A DNA stretch of 64,000 bases, taken from Siderastrea radians. Its lineage: Eukaryota; Cnidaria; Anthozoa; Scleractinia; Rhizangiidae. Numbering within the stretch: position 1 is the stretch's first letter; every line of letters begins with the position of its first letter. The notes under the pieces were generated by a model. The model worked only from the letters and a program-made list of their open reading frames with translations. It had not been told where the DNA came from and made no database searches. The stretch is from positions 2,167,987 to 2,231,986 of the forward strand of contig OZ024896.1 in NCBI GenBank assembly GCA_964017195.1, given 5' to 3'. Positions 49,075-60,235 of the stretch are shown here, piece after piece. A program made the position numbers and the translations under genes.

Positions 49075-49176
49075 CAAACTTTACTGACAAACTTTACTGA
49101 CAAACTTTACTGACAAACTTTACTGACAAACTTTACTGACAAACTTTACTGACAAACTTTACCAACAAACTTTACT
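49075..49176 (+). repeat. 13-bp tandem array
   Basis: About eight copies of CAAACTTTACTGA, the last two degenerate, between the polymerase stop and the right terminal repeat. Absent from Polinton 1. Confidence 0.85.
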
Positions 49177-49290
49177 TCAAATACAAGTTCATCTGATATT
49201 ACATGACAATCTGATGACTCATCGGGAAAGTCCCATTTCATCATAAACTTCCTGTTTTCACCAGACATGTCCAGACTTGTTTCTCGGTAT

Positions 49291-49547
49291 GACTTCCTGT
49301 TGTATGAAGTCACGCAATGGAAAATGCGTTCGTTTTCCACATGAAATAAAAACATATAAATTTCCATATTATTTTACAATATATATATCTCCATATTATT
49401 GTTCTTATATGTATATCTCCATATTATTGTTATTATATGTATGTCTCCATAAAAATGATTACCATCCGATGGAAAGTAGTTAGAGTTGGTTCGGTTTTAG
49501 CGAAGTTTTTATAAAACTGCGCCAGAACCGCCAACTCTATAACTACT
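49291..49547 (-). repeat. Right terminal inverted repeat of Polinton 2
   Basis: Reverse complement of 28741-28997 with no difference seen. Confidence 0.92.
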
Positions 49548-49553
49548 CGTCAC
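49548..49553. repeat. Target-site duplication of Polinton 2 (right), includes RPTP splice acceptor
   Basis: CGTCAC. On the gene strand the native acceptor TCTACAG ends at 49553 and the first five exon bases follow (49552-49548) before the element. Reading on into the element gives a TAG stop within the next five bases. Confidence 0.9.
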
Positions 49554-50118
49554 TGTAGAAGAAAATAACACCCATGCAAAAATTAACTGCAAACAACATA
49601 AAAGTAGAAAAATCCAATAATATTGATTGTTTTATGCTTTGGAATGGTGCTACTTAGGTATCTGAATACAGTTCGCTACTCTTTTGTTTCAGGGCAAAAA
49701 GATATACTGAGATGTGGCACCCTTCATAGTGACCTTCTTTAATGCTGAACTTGTCAAGCGGTTTTGTTTAAAACAAATATATCTTTACCCTTCTGACAGA
49801 TGTTGGTGAAGGCAATAAAAAATAAGCCGAGTTTAGTCTCTGATCACTAAATAGTGAGATTGAATAACAGGACAGCTAGGAATAATGTCCTTGGGTGACC
49901 TTCGTGACAGCTAATTAGGCATGCATTTTGATGCAAGATTCTAGGGTTTCTTTACCTCTGCTCATAATTAGCTGTCTTAGTGGTCACATAAGCAGATTTA
50001 GCCGACCTCTTCTCTCGGATGTTCAGGAGCCTCTATTCACTGATCTTGACTGTTCTCCGAAATATTCAGTAGAAGGAGAAGCTAACTATGAAACTATGAA
50101 TCTAAGAGATAACCGTAC

Positions 50119-50273
50119 CTGCACTGAAAAACAATGACGCCATTTCCGGTTTGTTGCTGAGACTTCTGTACAGCAGTTAACAGTTCTAGTATTTCCTGGG
50201 GATCTGGGCACGAGTTAGGATCAGTCCATCCAGTGAACTGTAAGTGCTGAACAGTTGATTTCTTCTCGGGAGG
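50119..50273 (-). CDS. RPTP D2 exon with WPD-like loop
   Basis: PPEKKSTVQHLQFTGWTDP... then GNGVIVFQC at the donor. The WPD loop is WTD, and the residue before the catalytic Cys is Gln rather than His, both common kinds of change in weakly active D2 domains. Phase 2 end. Confidence 0.85.
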
Positions 50274-50707
50274 CTGTGTGTGGTGAACAATCACAATGAA
50301 CGTAAGAACATTCAAAAATTACTGCTACACATCCAGCAAGGAGGTGACCATATACAGTTTAAGAGGCTGCACGACCTCTATACTGTAAAACTTATTTCAA
50401 TACGCCAGTTCCGCTCCTGATTAATACTTCACTTTCAAGATCTTTTTAGCTCAAAACAGGAGGGAATGTAGTGGAGGAGGAGGATGGGGGGAGGAAGGGG
50501 GGGGGGGGGGGGTGGGTGGTTGGGTCACCTTTCGGCCTAGTAGACCAAGTTTACACTTTTTACACTAACCGTTTTGGTGATCGCGAAAGATTATTAAATG
50601 GTTGGAAAAGCATTAGCAGTGAGCCAAAATTTTATATTTTCTCTTAGTTTAATAATTTGTGGCACTTCTCATGGACTCTTGAAGCTATCAAGAAATAAAA
50701 ATTATAC

Positions 50708-50830
50708 CTTTGCATCCAATACGCTGAACTTCCTGGTCGTGACGTTGCTTGTACTTGTTTCTGACAGCATCTCTAAAGTGACTTTACCGTACCTGACAGT
50801 ACCTTTAGATGGCCAGTATTGTGGGTAACT
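50708..50830 (-). CDS. RPTP D2 exon
   Basis: Reads SYPQYWPSKGTVRYGKVTLE and continues to a GTATAA donor. YWP is a standard PTP landmark. 41 codons, phase 0 both sides. Confidence 0.85.
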
Positions 50831-51291
50831 CTGCAATGTTATAAGGCAGATACCAGTCAACAACTTGGCAGAGAAATGACGCAACAGTTAACTTGTAGAA
50901 GAAAATTAAAAGCGGTTATTCATCCGTGATAATTGTATGTTACTCCTGTACCAAATGACGAATGTCTGCTTTCTTTCTGTGTTCTGCGATTAGCGTCAGA
51001 ACTCTTAGTATTAAAAGTTAAAGGGACCTTGGGGAAATGCATCGGTCTACCGCTAGAGTTACAGATGCAATAAGCAGAACGGAACAAGCCTAGGTAGATA
51101 CATAACAGGCCGGGTGTTTACTGGCCAGCCGAAACATTCACAATGTCCTCTTGACCCTTTTCAATTTCAATTAATTTTAAACCACCTATTCAATTGTGAG
51201 AGGTTACAGAGAGGGCCGAAAATATACCATTACATTCTTAACATTCTTAGCAACTGGACATAAAAGGAATATTCGGTAAAATGCAATCTAC

Positions 51292-51426
51292 CTCTTTTCC
51301 TTCTTTTGAGTTGTTCAGCATCACCACTGTGCCGATATCATATTGCGATACCATGTTCCAGAAGTCTTCAATAGTGTTGTTTAATGGCGCTTGGGTCAGG
51401 ATATAGGCGTTACGTTTAATGTAGTC
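51292..51426 (-). CDS. RPTP D2 exon
   Basis: Reads DYIKRNAYILTQAPLNNTIE and then DFWNMVSQYD up to a GTAGAT donor. TQ.P....DFW is the PTP core motif. 45 codons. Confidence 0.88.
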
Positions 51427-51910
51427 CTGTTAGAAGGTGAAAATATATATGAAACACCGTGGCATCGCTACATAATTTACAATTTCAACCACTAAAAGGG
51501 GTAAAGCACGATAAGGTGAAATATTTGAATTGTTAGTGGGGATAGAAATTCGGTAAGGGACCTGTCATTACTTTGAAGCGGGGGAGGGCTGGCGTAAATA
51601 GTGGGAGGGTCAATGATTTTTATGCAGGGAAAAAAAGGGGGGAGGGAGGCACATAAATTTATGCACACGTATTGGGATGCTTTGTTATACAAAGGGGGGG
51701 GGGGAGGTAAGAGGGGGAGGGTCAGCAAAAAATGTGCCTCACAAAGAGGAGGGTCAGGAGAATTTGAGCATGGCCTCCCCCCATTTGCACCAGCCCTCCC
51801 CCCCTCTAAATAATGACCCGTCCCTAATAAATAGATAAAGAGTATGAAAATAAAACGTTTAGCATTAGCTCGTCCTTAACAAAAATGGTATTGTATGTTT
51901 ATGTACTTAC

Positions 51911-51981
51911 GTCAACAAAAGAAGCGTTGATGTAATCGTAATCTGGTTCAGAAGACCTCAAGATTACTCGAGAGGGATCCA
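51911..51981 (-). CDS. RPTP D2 exon
   Basis: Reads DPSRVILRSSEPDYDYINAS (phosphotyrosine-loop region) and ends at a GTAAGT donor. Confidence 0.88.
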
Positions 51982-52215
51982 CTAGTATCAAATGGAATAA
52001 TTATTAAAGAGAAGGAATATCCTGAAGACTTTTATAAATTAAGTCTACAAGTGGGACAAAACACGCAACAACATTTTGATAAGGAAATGAGTAGAAAATA
52101 CTATTTAAATCTATCTCTGCTTTACTTGCTTTAGTCAAGGTCTACAAAGAGATCGGTGACTTTTGGTGAACTCAACTAAATGCAATTTATAAACGCAGGT
52201 TCTTCAATTGCTTAA

Positions 52216-52582
52216 GGCTGGTTTTCACTAGCGACGGAGTCATAGTCGGAGTCGTAATCGGAGTCGTATGAGCGCTTGCGATCTAGTGAAAACCAAACAA
52301 CGGAGTCGTAAGCGGAGTCGTAAGGGCGACGGAATCGGAGTCGCAAGAATTGTCGGAGTAGTAGCAGAAGCGGAAGAATAAACCAATCAGAACGTTTCCA
52401 TTTTTTTCCGCATCTGCAAAGGACTCCGACAATCTGGTTTTCCCTTGATCGTAAGCTACGAAATCGTAAGCGCAATCGGAAACTCTGCTTACGGCTCAGT
52501 TGCTTGGTTTTCACTAGATCATAACGCTTCACGCTTCTGATTATGACTCCGACTCCTACTCCGTCTCTAGTAAAAATCAGCC
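52216..52582. repeat. MITE with CGGAGTCGTAA-type internal repeats
   Basis: GGCTGGTTTTCACTAG at 52216 is mirrored by CTAGTAAAAATCAGCC ending at 52582. The interior is a degenerate array of CGGAGTCGTA units whose orientation flips in the second half. Lies in an RPTP intron. Open frames inside follow the repeat and are not genes. Confidence 0.7.
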
Positions 52583-53013
52583 GTTATTATTAACGTTGAT
52601 ACTGTAGACTGCTACTCCGTTGATAAAGATATACATCATAGTAATCTGGAACTGGAAATAAGCTCGTTTAGAAAGGCCGTTTTTATCAGACATTTTGTTT
52701 ATAAATATAGATATATTATGGACTACCGAGAAAGTGCTCACAGTTCTAACTTTTGAGTCTGTGAATAGAAGTTTGATTATATCTTGTGACTAATTATACG
52801 GCAACTGTCTTGGCGGCGAGTTCAATAGGGCACGAAACACGCTTTTCGTCATAACAAGAGCCACCATTCATTCTAGTAGAGTTGTTTGTTTAAAGCAGTG
52901 CTGTAGTTTCGTTTAAATTTTGCAAATTTATACAACCATGTGGGCTTCTGCCACCGATAATAAGCCATGCAATAGAAGCTACTGGGAGTCTACAAAAAAA
53001 CGCCAAACCTTAC

Positions 53014-53116
53014 ATGGTACAATGTTGGGAAATCTGTTCTTGTTGATGTTTGTTGGCTTAAGTGCTGCTGTTGATTCCTCTTCTGAGCCTTCGGTGTCAC
53101 AGATCAGCTGCAAACG
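53014..53116 (-). CDS. RPTP D2 first exon
   Basis: Acidic linker, then a KPTNINKNRFPNIVP segment, the standard KNR start of a PTP domain. Phase 0 to 1, donor GTAAGG. Confidence 0.85.
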
Positions 53117-53586
53117 CTAAAGGATCACATACATTAATTAAGTAGTATTCCACGAACCCACATTAAACTGTGAAGGTGGGTAGTAGTAACTTGGTGACTT
53201 TTTAGTTTTCTTTTTACACGTACCGTTGTCGTTCATGTGCCATTCTGTAAACTGAGTACCATGATCACTGAGTGAAAACTGCTTTATAGCGTAATGTTGG
53301 GCTTGTTATTTTATTTGCACAGTATCTTTTGTCATACGAAATTATGGAACAAAAAAAAGGAGAACTTTGAAATGTTCAATTGCTAATCATCAGTCGTCAA
53401 ATAAAACTAAGACGGACTAGTTCATCTTCCATAAATTAAGGGTATATGTAAATAGAACTTCCACATGGATTTTAGCCTAAATTCGTAAGTGGTGCATAAG
53501 TTTTATTAAAGCCATTTAGAAGTGGTTTCCAGCCCATCTTGCAAACAGGCTTGGCCGGGAAAACACACGTCAGAGGGAACAGCTAC

Positions 53587-53736
53587 CTTGAATTCGTCAG
53601 CATATCCTGTTTGTTTGGACGATTTATGAACCCTGGCCAGCTTGTTCATTCTAATCAACAGGTCGTGAGGGGAAATCTCTGTATTTCCACAAACCAAAGC
53701 TTCCACCACTGCTTTGTGCCAAAACACATACTGATC
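53587..53736 (-). CDS. RPTP exon joining D1 and D2
   Basis: Reads DQYVFWHKAVVEALVCGNTE (last D1 helix) and a linker ending DEFK at a GTAGCT donor. 50 codons, phase 0. Confidence 0.85.
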
Positions 53737-54265
53737 CTGCAGAAAGGCAAAAAATAGGAAACCGTGTTACGAACCAAAGAAAAAAAAAACGAAATAACTA
53801 TAAATCATTATTTTTGTAACCTTTTTCTCTTCATCTTTGTTTTGTCAATGTTCCAGACTGAAAATCCAGAACTAAAACTCGTTAGAGAGCTCTTTGGATG
53901 ATTTAAGATTAAACAAAAATCTGCATGTACTACGTTAAATTATTGCAGCGTGATCGTATTAGGATGTCGGCATTTCTCAGCCTGAAAGATCTTACCTAAG
54001 TGTTTGTTGTATTGAGTTAATATTTTCGACTATTAGTCGAGAAATTAAATTTTTGTTCAATGGATCTCTTTTTAACTTTTGTTGACTAGTTTACAATTAA
54101 AAAAGTAACTTTTCTTTTTCGAGTTAGCAACAGTTGGTTTCTTTAACCAACCCAGCCTAAGTGTTCATAAAAACCAAACTAGATGACACAGAAAAAGATG
54201 GAAAACTATGTTATCATTATGCTATAATTAATATTAAAATATGTATATTTATAAAGTCTTTTTAC

Positions 54266-54401
54266 CTCCTTTTGTACCATATGGAGGCGTTGTCTGCGCA
54301 TGACTTGCAAGTAATTAGATATAAACACTCTGCCCTGCTCCTTAGCACCTTCCAACATGGCGTCAATTCCAATGTAGGTACCCGTACGTCCAACACCAGC
54401 A
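54266..54401 (-). CDS. RPTP D1 signature exon
   Basis: Completes HCSAGVGRTG from the previous exon and continues TYIGIDAMLEGAKEQ...RRQRLHMVQKE. 136 bp, phase 2 to 0, the same as the disrupted D2 equivalent. Catalytic Cys and Arg are present. Confidence 0.92.
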
Positions 54402-54634
54402 CTAGCAGTAAAGAAATACAGAGAAACATCAACTTTTTTGGTAAGCAAGCAGTGTAAATGAAGGAATACCCCATGTTGGGTTATGTAATAAAACCATGCT
54501 ACTTAATTTCACCTCACAATGTTTCAAGTTAACCGTCTCGCAAAATAAATTGCATAAAGGTTATACCACCTAACAGCATCTTTAAAAATATGATAATTTC
54601 AAGCTTCTAGCTGTGGTTCAGAGTGTATGTTTAC

Positions 54635-54783
54635 CTGCAATGCACAACCAGTGGTCCACCAGTAAGCTGATGTCTGACGTGAACCTTCCATCTAAATGCC
54701 AGTAAAGCTGTGGAATGATGAGGAACTCCCCTGTCAGGCCATGTAGTGTAATGAAACTGAACCACTTCACGCTTCTCTGAGCC
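54635..54783 (-). CDS. RPTP D1 WPD-loop exon
   Basis: VVQFHYTTWPDRGVPHH with the general acid Asp, ending GGPLVVHC at the donor (phase 2). Confidence 0.92.
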
Positions 54784-55298
54784 CTAAACAACAAAGTCAC
54801 ACGATTCTATTTTTTAAATGTTTTTAATTCTAAATGTTAAAAAAATTTCTTCGATAGGCATTTGATGATAAAACCTAGTGATAAAAAGAACGACGTTTCG
54901 ACCTCTCTGAGGTCATTTTCAAGTTAATAATAAAAGGTTTGACGCGAGGAGTCGTGGGTTTTTTTGGCGAGGAGGGGGGGGGGGGAGAAGTCGTCAGATC
55001 GAGATAGTCCTCAAACCAGGCTGTTGTTGATGTTTAGTTTCAAACTACTGACTAAACGACAATCGTTCTAAGGAACATTCTCACTCGGACGAGTACACTA
55101 GACAAACTACCAACACTCCTGGGTCCAAATTTTCAACTTGTTTCCGGACATCCGAACTACAGAATCGTTTACCTTACAAATTGAATACCCTTCTGAACTT
55201 TGAAATTTGTGAGTTTCGCTGTCTTCAGCGTAGACAGCGAAATATATGGATTTTGGAAATAAACATACAGTGAGTCTTTCACTTTGCATTTCTCGTAC

Positions 55299-55415
55299 CT
55301 TCACCAATATAATTGTTCGAACGACGTAGTCAGCAAAGGTTTCAGTCTTTAGTAAAGTTACGTTAATGGCGCCAAATCTGGAAGTACTTTCCGGCCAATA
55401 TTGCTCGCACTTGAC
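55299..55415 (-). CDS. RPTP D1 exon
   Basis: VKCEQYWPESTSRFGAINVT, 39 codons, phase 0. Confidence 0.9.
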
Positions 55416-56071
55416 CTGAAAAAGATGGAAAACAATATTTTAACAAGTCTGAGCGCCCATCTTTTTTGTGTAATCGGTGTTATTTGACAAACACGCACAA
55501 AAGGCATTAATTTTACGTTTGAAAATATACACTCTGTGCATCGTAGCTTCAAGAATGAAAAGCTTCTCAACTTGTACATGTATACACCGTACAGGTGAAC
55601 ATCATCTTACTCACATCATCCTTTTTATGTAGAGAGTTGTGCTCTTCAGATTCTATAAGAGTCCAGGTTCCTTCAGAAAAAGGGACCTTTCAGGACACTG
55701 TAGCCCTCTTATTTAACAACCTCCCTAAAAATCTAAAACGTCGCACGTATTTGAATTCTTAAAGAACCGCGCACTGGCACGTTTATAATTGTAGTAATGT
55801 TCAATTAGATGATATTTCTGTTCTCTATAATCATAAGGTACAGTATTCATTTATTCGTTATTTACTATATATTTTATATTTCAAATGTAATATTTGGCAT
55901 TTTTAGCTGGTAACAGATGAAGAGCCACTACGTGGATACTCTGTTAATAAACCAATTACTTACTTACTCACTTACACCTACGTGTAGCGCCTGGAAGTTA
56001 TTACTTATCAAACAAAAAATTCATAAAACTGCTACTTGACCTATAGAGAAACTAGAGGAATACTATAGTAC

Positions 56072-56169
56072 CTTTCCTTGTTCCACTAGGTTTGTTAGCA
56101 TAACAATAGTCGTACATTTCTCTTGCCAGACCATTCGCCAGAAATCACTAACTGTTGCGGGATTGGGAC
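56072..56169 (-). CDS. RPTP D1 exon
   Basis: [20 protein letters not shown] then [12 protein letters not shown], the highly conserved D1 core. Confidence 0.92.
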
Positions 56170-56247
56170 CTAACAAGGCAACATTAAGAAGTAAAGTACG
56201 CCAGCATTAAACAATCAATAGGCTGGTTCGACTGTATCAGCATTTAC

Positions 56248-56287
56248 CTTGAGTTGCAATGTAACACACTGATTCCTCATCATATGT
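56248..56287 (-). CDS. RPTP D1 short exon
   Basis: TYDEESVCYIATQ, 40 bp, bracketed by CTCTTTAG and GTAAAT. Confidence 0.88.
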
Positions 56288-56791
56288 CTAAAGAGAAACG
56301 AATCGTAAAAGTGAAAGGAATTAGTGTTCATGAACTGATAGGATAATAACTACAAAGTAAAAATTTGAATATTTTATCAGCTAAACGCAACTTCAGAAGT
56401 AATAGGCTTAGTGTTAGGGATTTTCACAGCTTTACTTTATTGAAAAACACCTAGGCTATTCTTCCTAAAGAGCCTGCTAGACAAAATAATACGCCGCTCT
56501 GATTGGTTGCCTGGCCATCCTAGCTTGGGTATGACGTCACTTGACTTTGTTGGATTTGTTTGATCAGGGAATTAAGCGCTACGAATTTTGCATTTGGAGT
56601 TTTCAAAAGTGTTCATTTATATTTCTTTTGCTTTGGCTTTATCTCACATAAATTTGGAAATTCCTCCCAACTTGCGTGCATCGGATTAAGTACGCATGCC
56701 AATTTAAATTTCTGATTAAATTCAAAGGAAATCATTATATTTTGGAGCTGGGTAGAGATTTTGAAGGCGATGGGTATATGGGTATACGTAC

Positions 56792-56868
56792 TGGAATGTA
56801 ACTGGCGTTGATGTAGTCGGACTTTGGGTCTCCATTTATTTTCTCCAGGGTCACACGAGAATGATCAT
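56792..56868 (-). CDS. RPTP D1 exon
   Basis: Completes YDHSRVTL and reads DPKSDYINASYIP. Confidence 0.92.
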
Positions 56869-57159
56869 CTAAGAAAAGTAAATAAGCAAATAAAATAATA
56901 AATAATGTTAGAGGTTTTCATAGTGCGAATCCATAAAGAGTTTCTCTGCAATATTTCAAATTTTGTCCTTTTATCTGCAACGTTCTCAGCCGAAGGTTAA
57001 TTTTGCAATTAAGTGGTGAAAAGCTTTTGTTTATTAACTTGTTCATTTTATCAATTGTGGAAAAACATTATACCGCCTCCTTGTTACCCTTGGAAAGTTA
57101 ATAATGAAAAAGACAAAATTTACACCACAAAAATTCAGCTATCTTCTTAGAAAACTTAC

Positions 57160-57241
57160 AAGAGACTATGTTGCCATATCGATTTTTAATCTTGTTATTC
57201 TTGGCAATTTCCCAGGGTGACGTCATACCTCCTGGTAAATT
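57160..57241 (-). CDS. RPTP D1 exon
   Basis: NLPGGMTSPWEIAKNNKIKN then RYGNIVS, the D1 N-terminal segment, with donor GTAAGT. Confidence 0.9.
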
Positions 57242-57368
57242 CTAGGAAAAGAATAACGGATATAAATATTGATTTAGTTCGTTCCTTTTACAACAGAATC
57301 ATTAAGCAGTTTAGGATTACACATTTGTATTACTAGACTATAATAAATAAAGTGATTTACGTCCTTGC

Positions 57369-57520
57369 CATGAATTCTTCTCGCAACACTGGTGCTCCAT
57401 TACTCGACTTGCTCTTAAAGTACGCTGCAAACTCTAACGCGGGAACTGCTTTGGGCTTGCCATTATGAGCTTCACTATACAGAGGTTCTTTATCCTGCGG
57501 AGGAGTTGCTTCAACGGCAC
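57369..57520 (-). CDS. RPTP juxtamembrane exon with GC donor
   Basis: Cytoplasmic linker ending LREEFM. Phase 0 joining to the next exon requires the donor ATG|GCAAGG; no GT donor near it keeps the frame. A GC-AG intron is therefore the simplest reading. Confidence 0.75.
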
Positions 57521-58445
57521 CTGAGTAGAAATTATTGCACAAATTACAAACAGTTAGTTACTGATTGTCAGTCTGAGCGATCGATTAAATGAATGAATGA
57601 ATGATTGATTGATTGATTGAGTTAGCCATGCGTTTAAACAGTTCCACAAAGAAGGCCCAAAGAGACGGGCCAGCCACTGCCAAATTAAAGCCAACTTAAC
57701 TTGGCGTAACACTGTTTCCAAGCACGAACGATCTCAAGAAAAAACAAAACAAAACAAAACAAAACAACACAAAACAAACAAACAAATGATAATAAAACCA
57801 AGCTTGGAAACATGGACCTAATTTATTAGTTTACACTAATCTTAAATCTAGCTGATTTTTTGCTTCTCGGCATTGACTATTGTGGGGGAGCGAATTGTGG
57901 AGGAAGGAGGAAAAATGTATTTAAACGTAACAGGGGGAGAAGACGAAGGAAAGGCCAATTCCGCCAGCGCCCCACCCCTCTCTACGTGGAATTTTCACCA
58001 TGCAATTACTCCGGACTTTTTTATTGTTCCACCTTTTTTTTTCCTGCATAGTATAAGAGCACTAACAAAAAGGCTATTTCAAGCTTGTTTTAAAAGTGCG
58101 CTGTATAATTAGTTGCGAGGTGTGACCTGTGCCGATGATGTCGTAAGAAATGTGGTTATTTGTCTTCTTTGGTGTTAAATAATAATAAATTGTATAATTG
58201 TTTGTCTTACAGAGGTTTTTCTTGAGACATAGATCGATAAGGTACGACTGCTTCCTGCTAGTCTTCATCAGGCGATGAGGTTGAATGGTTAGGCAACACT
58301 ACCAGCATCACGAGCAGTCGGAAGAATCTTAGTCTGGGAGACATAGGATTATGCAGTTTCTTATTTTGGAGACAATTTTGCCAGATTACTTGCGGTAACT
58401 ATACTTAACATATGAAGCATATGCAACATATGTAACTATACATAC

Positions 58446-58592
58446 CAGCTGCAAAAATGGGCGATACATACCTCCGATAGAAAAGGAACACAATAACCAG
58501 TACTGGTACAAGGAGTAATATCAGGACCACAGGCACAGCTATGGCAGCGGGAGAAACCGACGAACCTTTAGCTTCGTTGGTTCCACCAATCT
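58446..58592 (-). CDS. RPTP transmembrane exon
   Basis: A hydrophobic helix (AAIAVPVVLILLLVPVLVIV plus FLF) followed by YRRYVSP stop-transfer residues, entered in phase 1 from an unseen extracellular exon. Donor GTATGT. Confidence 0.85.
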
Positions 58593-60235
58593 CTGCAGTC
58601 ATTGCAAAAACGACTACTGTTAATTTATGTATTCTTATGAACAAAGGCGATGGCATGAAGCGGTGGAACGGTACGATTGTTCACCTTAAGGGTTACAATT
58701 CTACAGTAACTAAGAGCTAGAGAGTAAGCATATTACCATTACTAAAGAAAGTGATTATGGATTTGCCAAGTGTTTTAGTTTTTCATAGTTTTGCTAAATA
58801 AAGATATAAATGAGCTGGTTTTTTTCAGCAGAACTCCACGTTTGTTATCTTTTATGTCATCCGGATTTTTTTAATGAATAGAGTTTAAGTGGCTGTCTGC
58901 GTAAGAATCGACCATTGAATTTTGATCAAATTTTTGATTTCCTTCAAACTTTCTGTGCCAGACAAGGTTGGTATAGGATTAATGAAAATACATTTCGTTT
59001 GTTGGTTATCTTCCGAAGACCCGAGATCTTGAGGCAAATGTTTCCCAAAATTCTGACTTACTCTGACAATCTTTGGTATTTTTCTAAAGAGAACTAGGCT
59101 AGTGTCCATAAACTAGTAGATAATTTTTAATGAATCTCTAACATGCGAAGAGATACAGTTGCAACAATTTTGGAGAAATCCGTTATTCGGCAACTACTGC
59201 AGTGTGACCGAGTGTGACAGCGAGCGTCTTCGTCTTTTGCACTGGCGAAAATGGACAAACATGACTAAAAGGGTAAGAATTAAAATCGTACCTCAAAAGT
59301 TGCCCAGCTTTACTTCTACGACTGTATTTCAACGGCGAACCGGCTGCAAATTCGATCTTTATGTGGAGGTTTCTATCAATTTTCGACGTCTTCTTTCGTT
59401 CGCTTCCAGGCGGTGATCTCGTGAGCTAAAAACCTGAAGAGCTCCATTATGTTGCGTGAAGAGAGTGATATATACATTGCAACAATCTGCTGACTTAGGA
59501 AACGCCAGTATACCACCGTCCATCTTGTTTCAAGTGTACTGCCGCTGACCGCAACAACACATTTCCTGCTTGATCGTACCGGAAATTTAAACCGGAAATG
59601 AGCAAACAAGTGACCAATAATTTGCTTGCTTTGTAAACCACTCAAATAAAATAATTCACTATCAGAGTATAGTTTTGACTTCTGACTACAGAGAGGTTTC
59701 TAAAAGAAGTGAAAAGATATTTTTTTTTTGATTGCCAAAAGTTATTCGGCTTGCTGCTGGCTTTTCACTCTCTGGTTCAGACGTTACTGTGTGACCTTGG
59801 CCCCAGTTTCACGAGGATTACCATAAGAAATAACCTCTACAGGTACTAAAGGTAAACTCTGTCAAAGTCAACGTAAGATTTGCCAGCAATCTGCAGCCAC
59901 CTTCCATTTATCTCGGCCGCCAGGGGCGTTCGCGCTGACATCTTGACTCACTGCGGGGTCTGTTGACTGACTGAACGACTGTTTTGAATGATTAGTTGAT
60001 TGACTGGCTGACTGACAGATTGACTCACTTAATGACTGGATGAATCTATGATTGATTGATCGATGGATGAATGGATTGGTTGATTGGTCTTTTTACTGAT
60101 TGATTGATTGCGATCGGTCGATCGATTGATCCAAGTCTTTTTTTTTCACGAAGGCATGTGAGTAAATTGAAACCTCGGGCTTTCAGGATAGGGGTGCTGT
60201 AACAGTCTAGGTTGGCTGCGTAAGGACAGGACGAC
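58593..60235. other. RPTP intron / unassigned; TGAT-rich low complexity at 59960-60125
   Basis: No further phosphatase exon recognised. The last part is rich in TGAT/TGAC tetranucleotides. A terminus of the third Polinton-like element may lie here, but I cannot identify inverted repeats without its other end. Confidence 0.45.

Larger units (their letters stand above)
28741..49547. mobile_element. Polinton 2 (Maverick / adintovirus-like), 20,807 bp including a nested element
   Basis: Its 257-bp terminal repeats appear identical, with 6-bp target duplications, so the insertion is recent. Without the 4.4-kb nested insert it is about 16.4 kb, and its gene order equals Polinton 1. Lesions: a deletion joins the VLTF3 and two-TM genes, a 2-bp deletion breaks the ATPase, a transposon splits the PPxY gene, and one base differs at the PLA2/integrase junction. 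Capsid, penton-like, GG-rich, nuclease and polymerase frames remain open. It carries two small genes absent from Polinton 1. The young termini with several lesions suggest that it moved with help from an intact relative or decayed quickly. Confidence 0.95.
27433..58592 (-). pseudogene. Receptor-type protein tyrosine phosphatase gene, D2 exon disrupted by Polinton 2
   Basis: Seventeen minus-strand exons with consistent phases can be read from a transmembrane exon to a stop codon. The exons are 58446-58592, 57369-57520, 57160-57241, 56792-56868, 56248-56287, 56072-56169, 55299-55415, 54635-54783, 54266-54401, 53587-53736, 53014-53116, 51911-51981, 51292-51426, 50708-50830, 50119-50273, a split exon 49548-49552 + 28604-28734, and 27433-27513. 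D1 is complete and catalytic in appearance (KNRYGNI, DYINASYI, WPDRGVPHH, HCSAGVGRTG). D2 has QCSDGVGRSG. Extracellular exons are not in the window or not recognised. Polinton 2 separates the first five bases of the D2 signature exon from the remainder, so this allele should yield a receptor lacking the D2 core. The gene may be intact on another allele. Subfamily not assigned. Confidence 0.85.

Noticed and set aside
49075..49176. CRISPR-like array
   Set aside because: The units are contiguous 13-mers with no spacers, in an animal genome.
51570..51830. Frames in the G-rich stretch (51601-51813 and the opposite strand)
   Set aside because: Low-complexity GGGGGAGG runs in an intron; composition explains the open frames.
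52212..52532. 106-residue Arg/Asp-rich frame
   Set aside because: Translation of the CGGAGTCGTA repeats inside a MITE.
57860..58112. Overlapping frames near 57860-58112
   Set aside because: They lie in a phosphatase intron, lack domains and splice signals, and follow purine-rich sequence.
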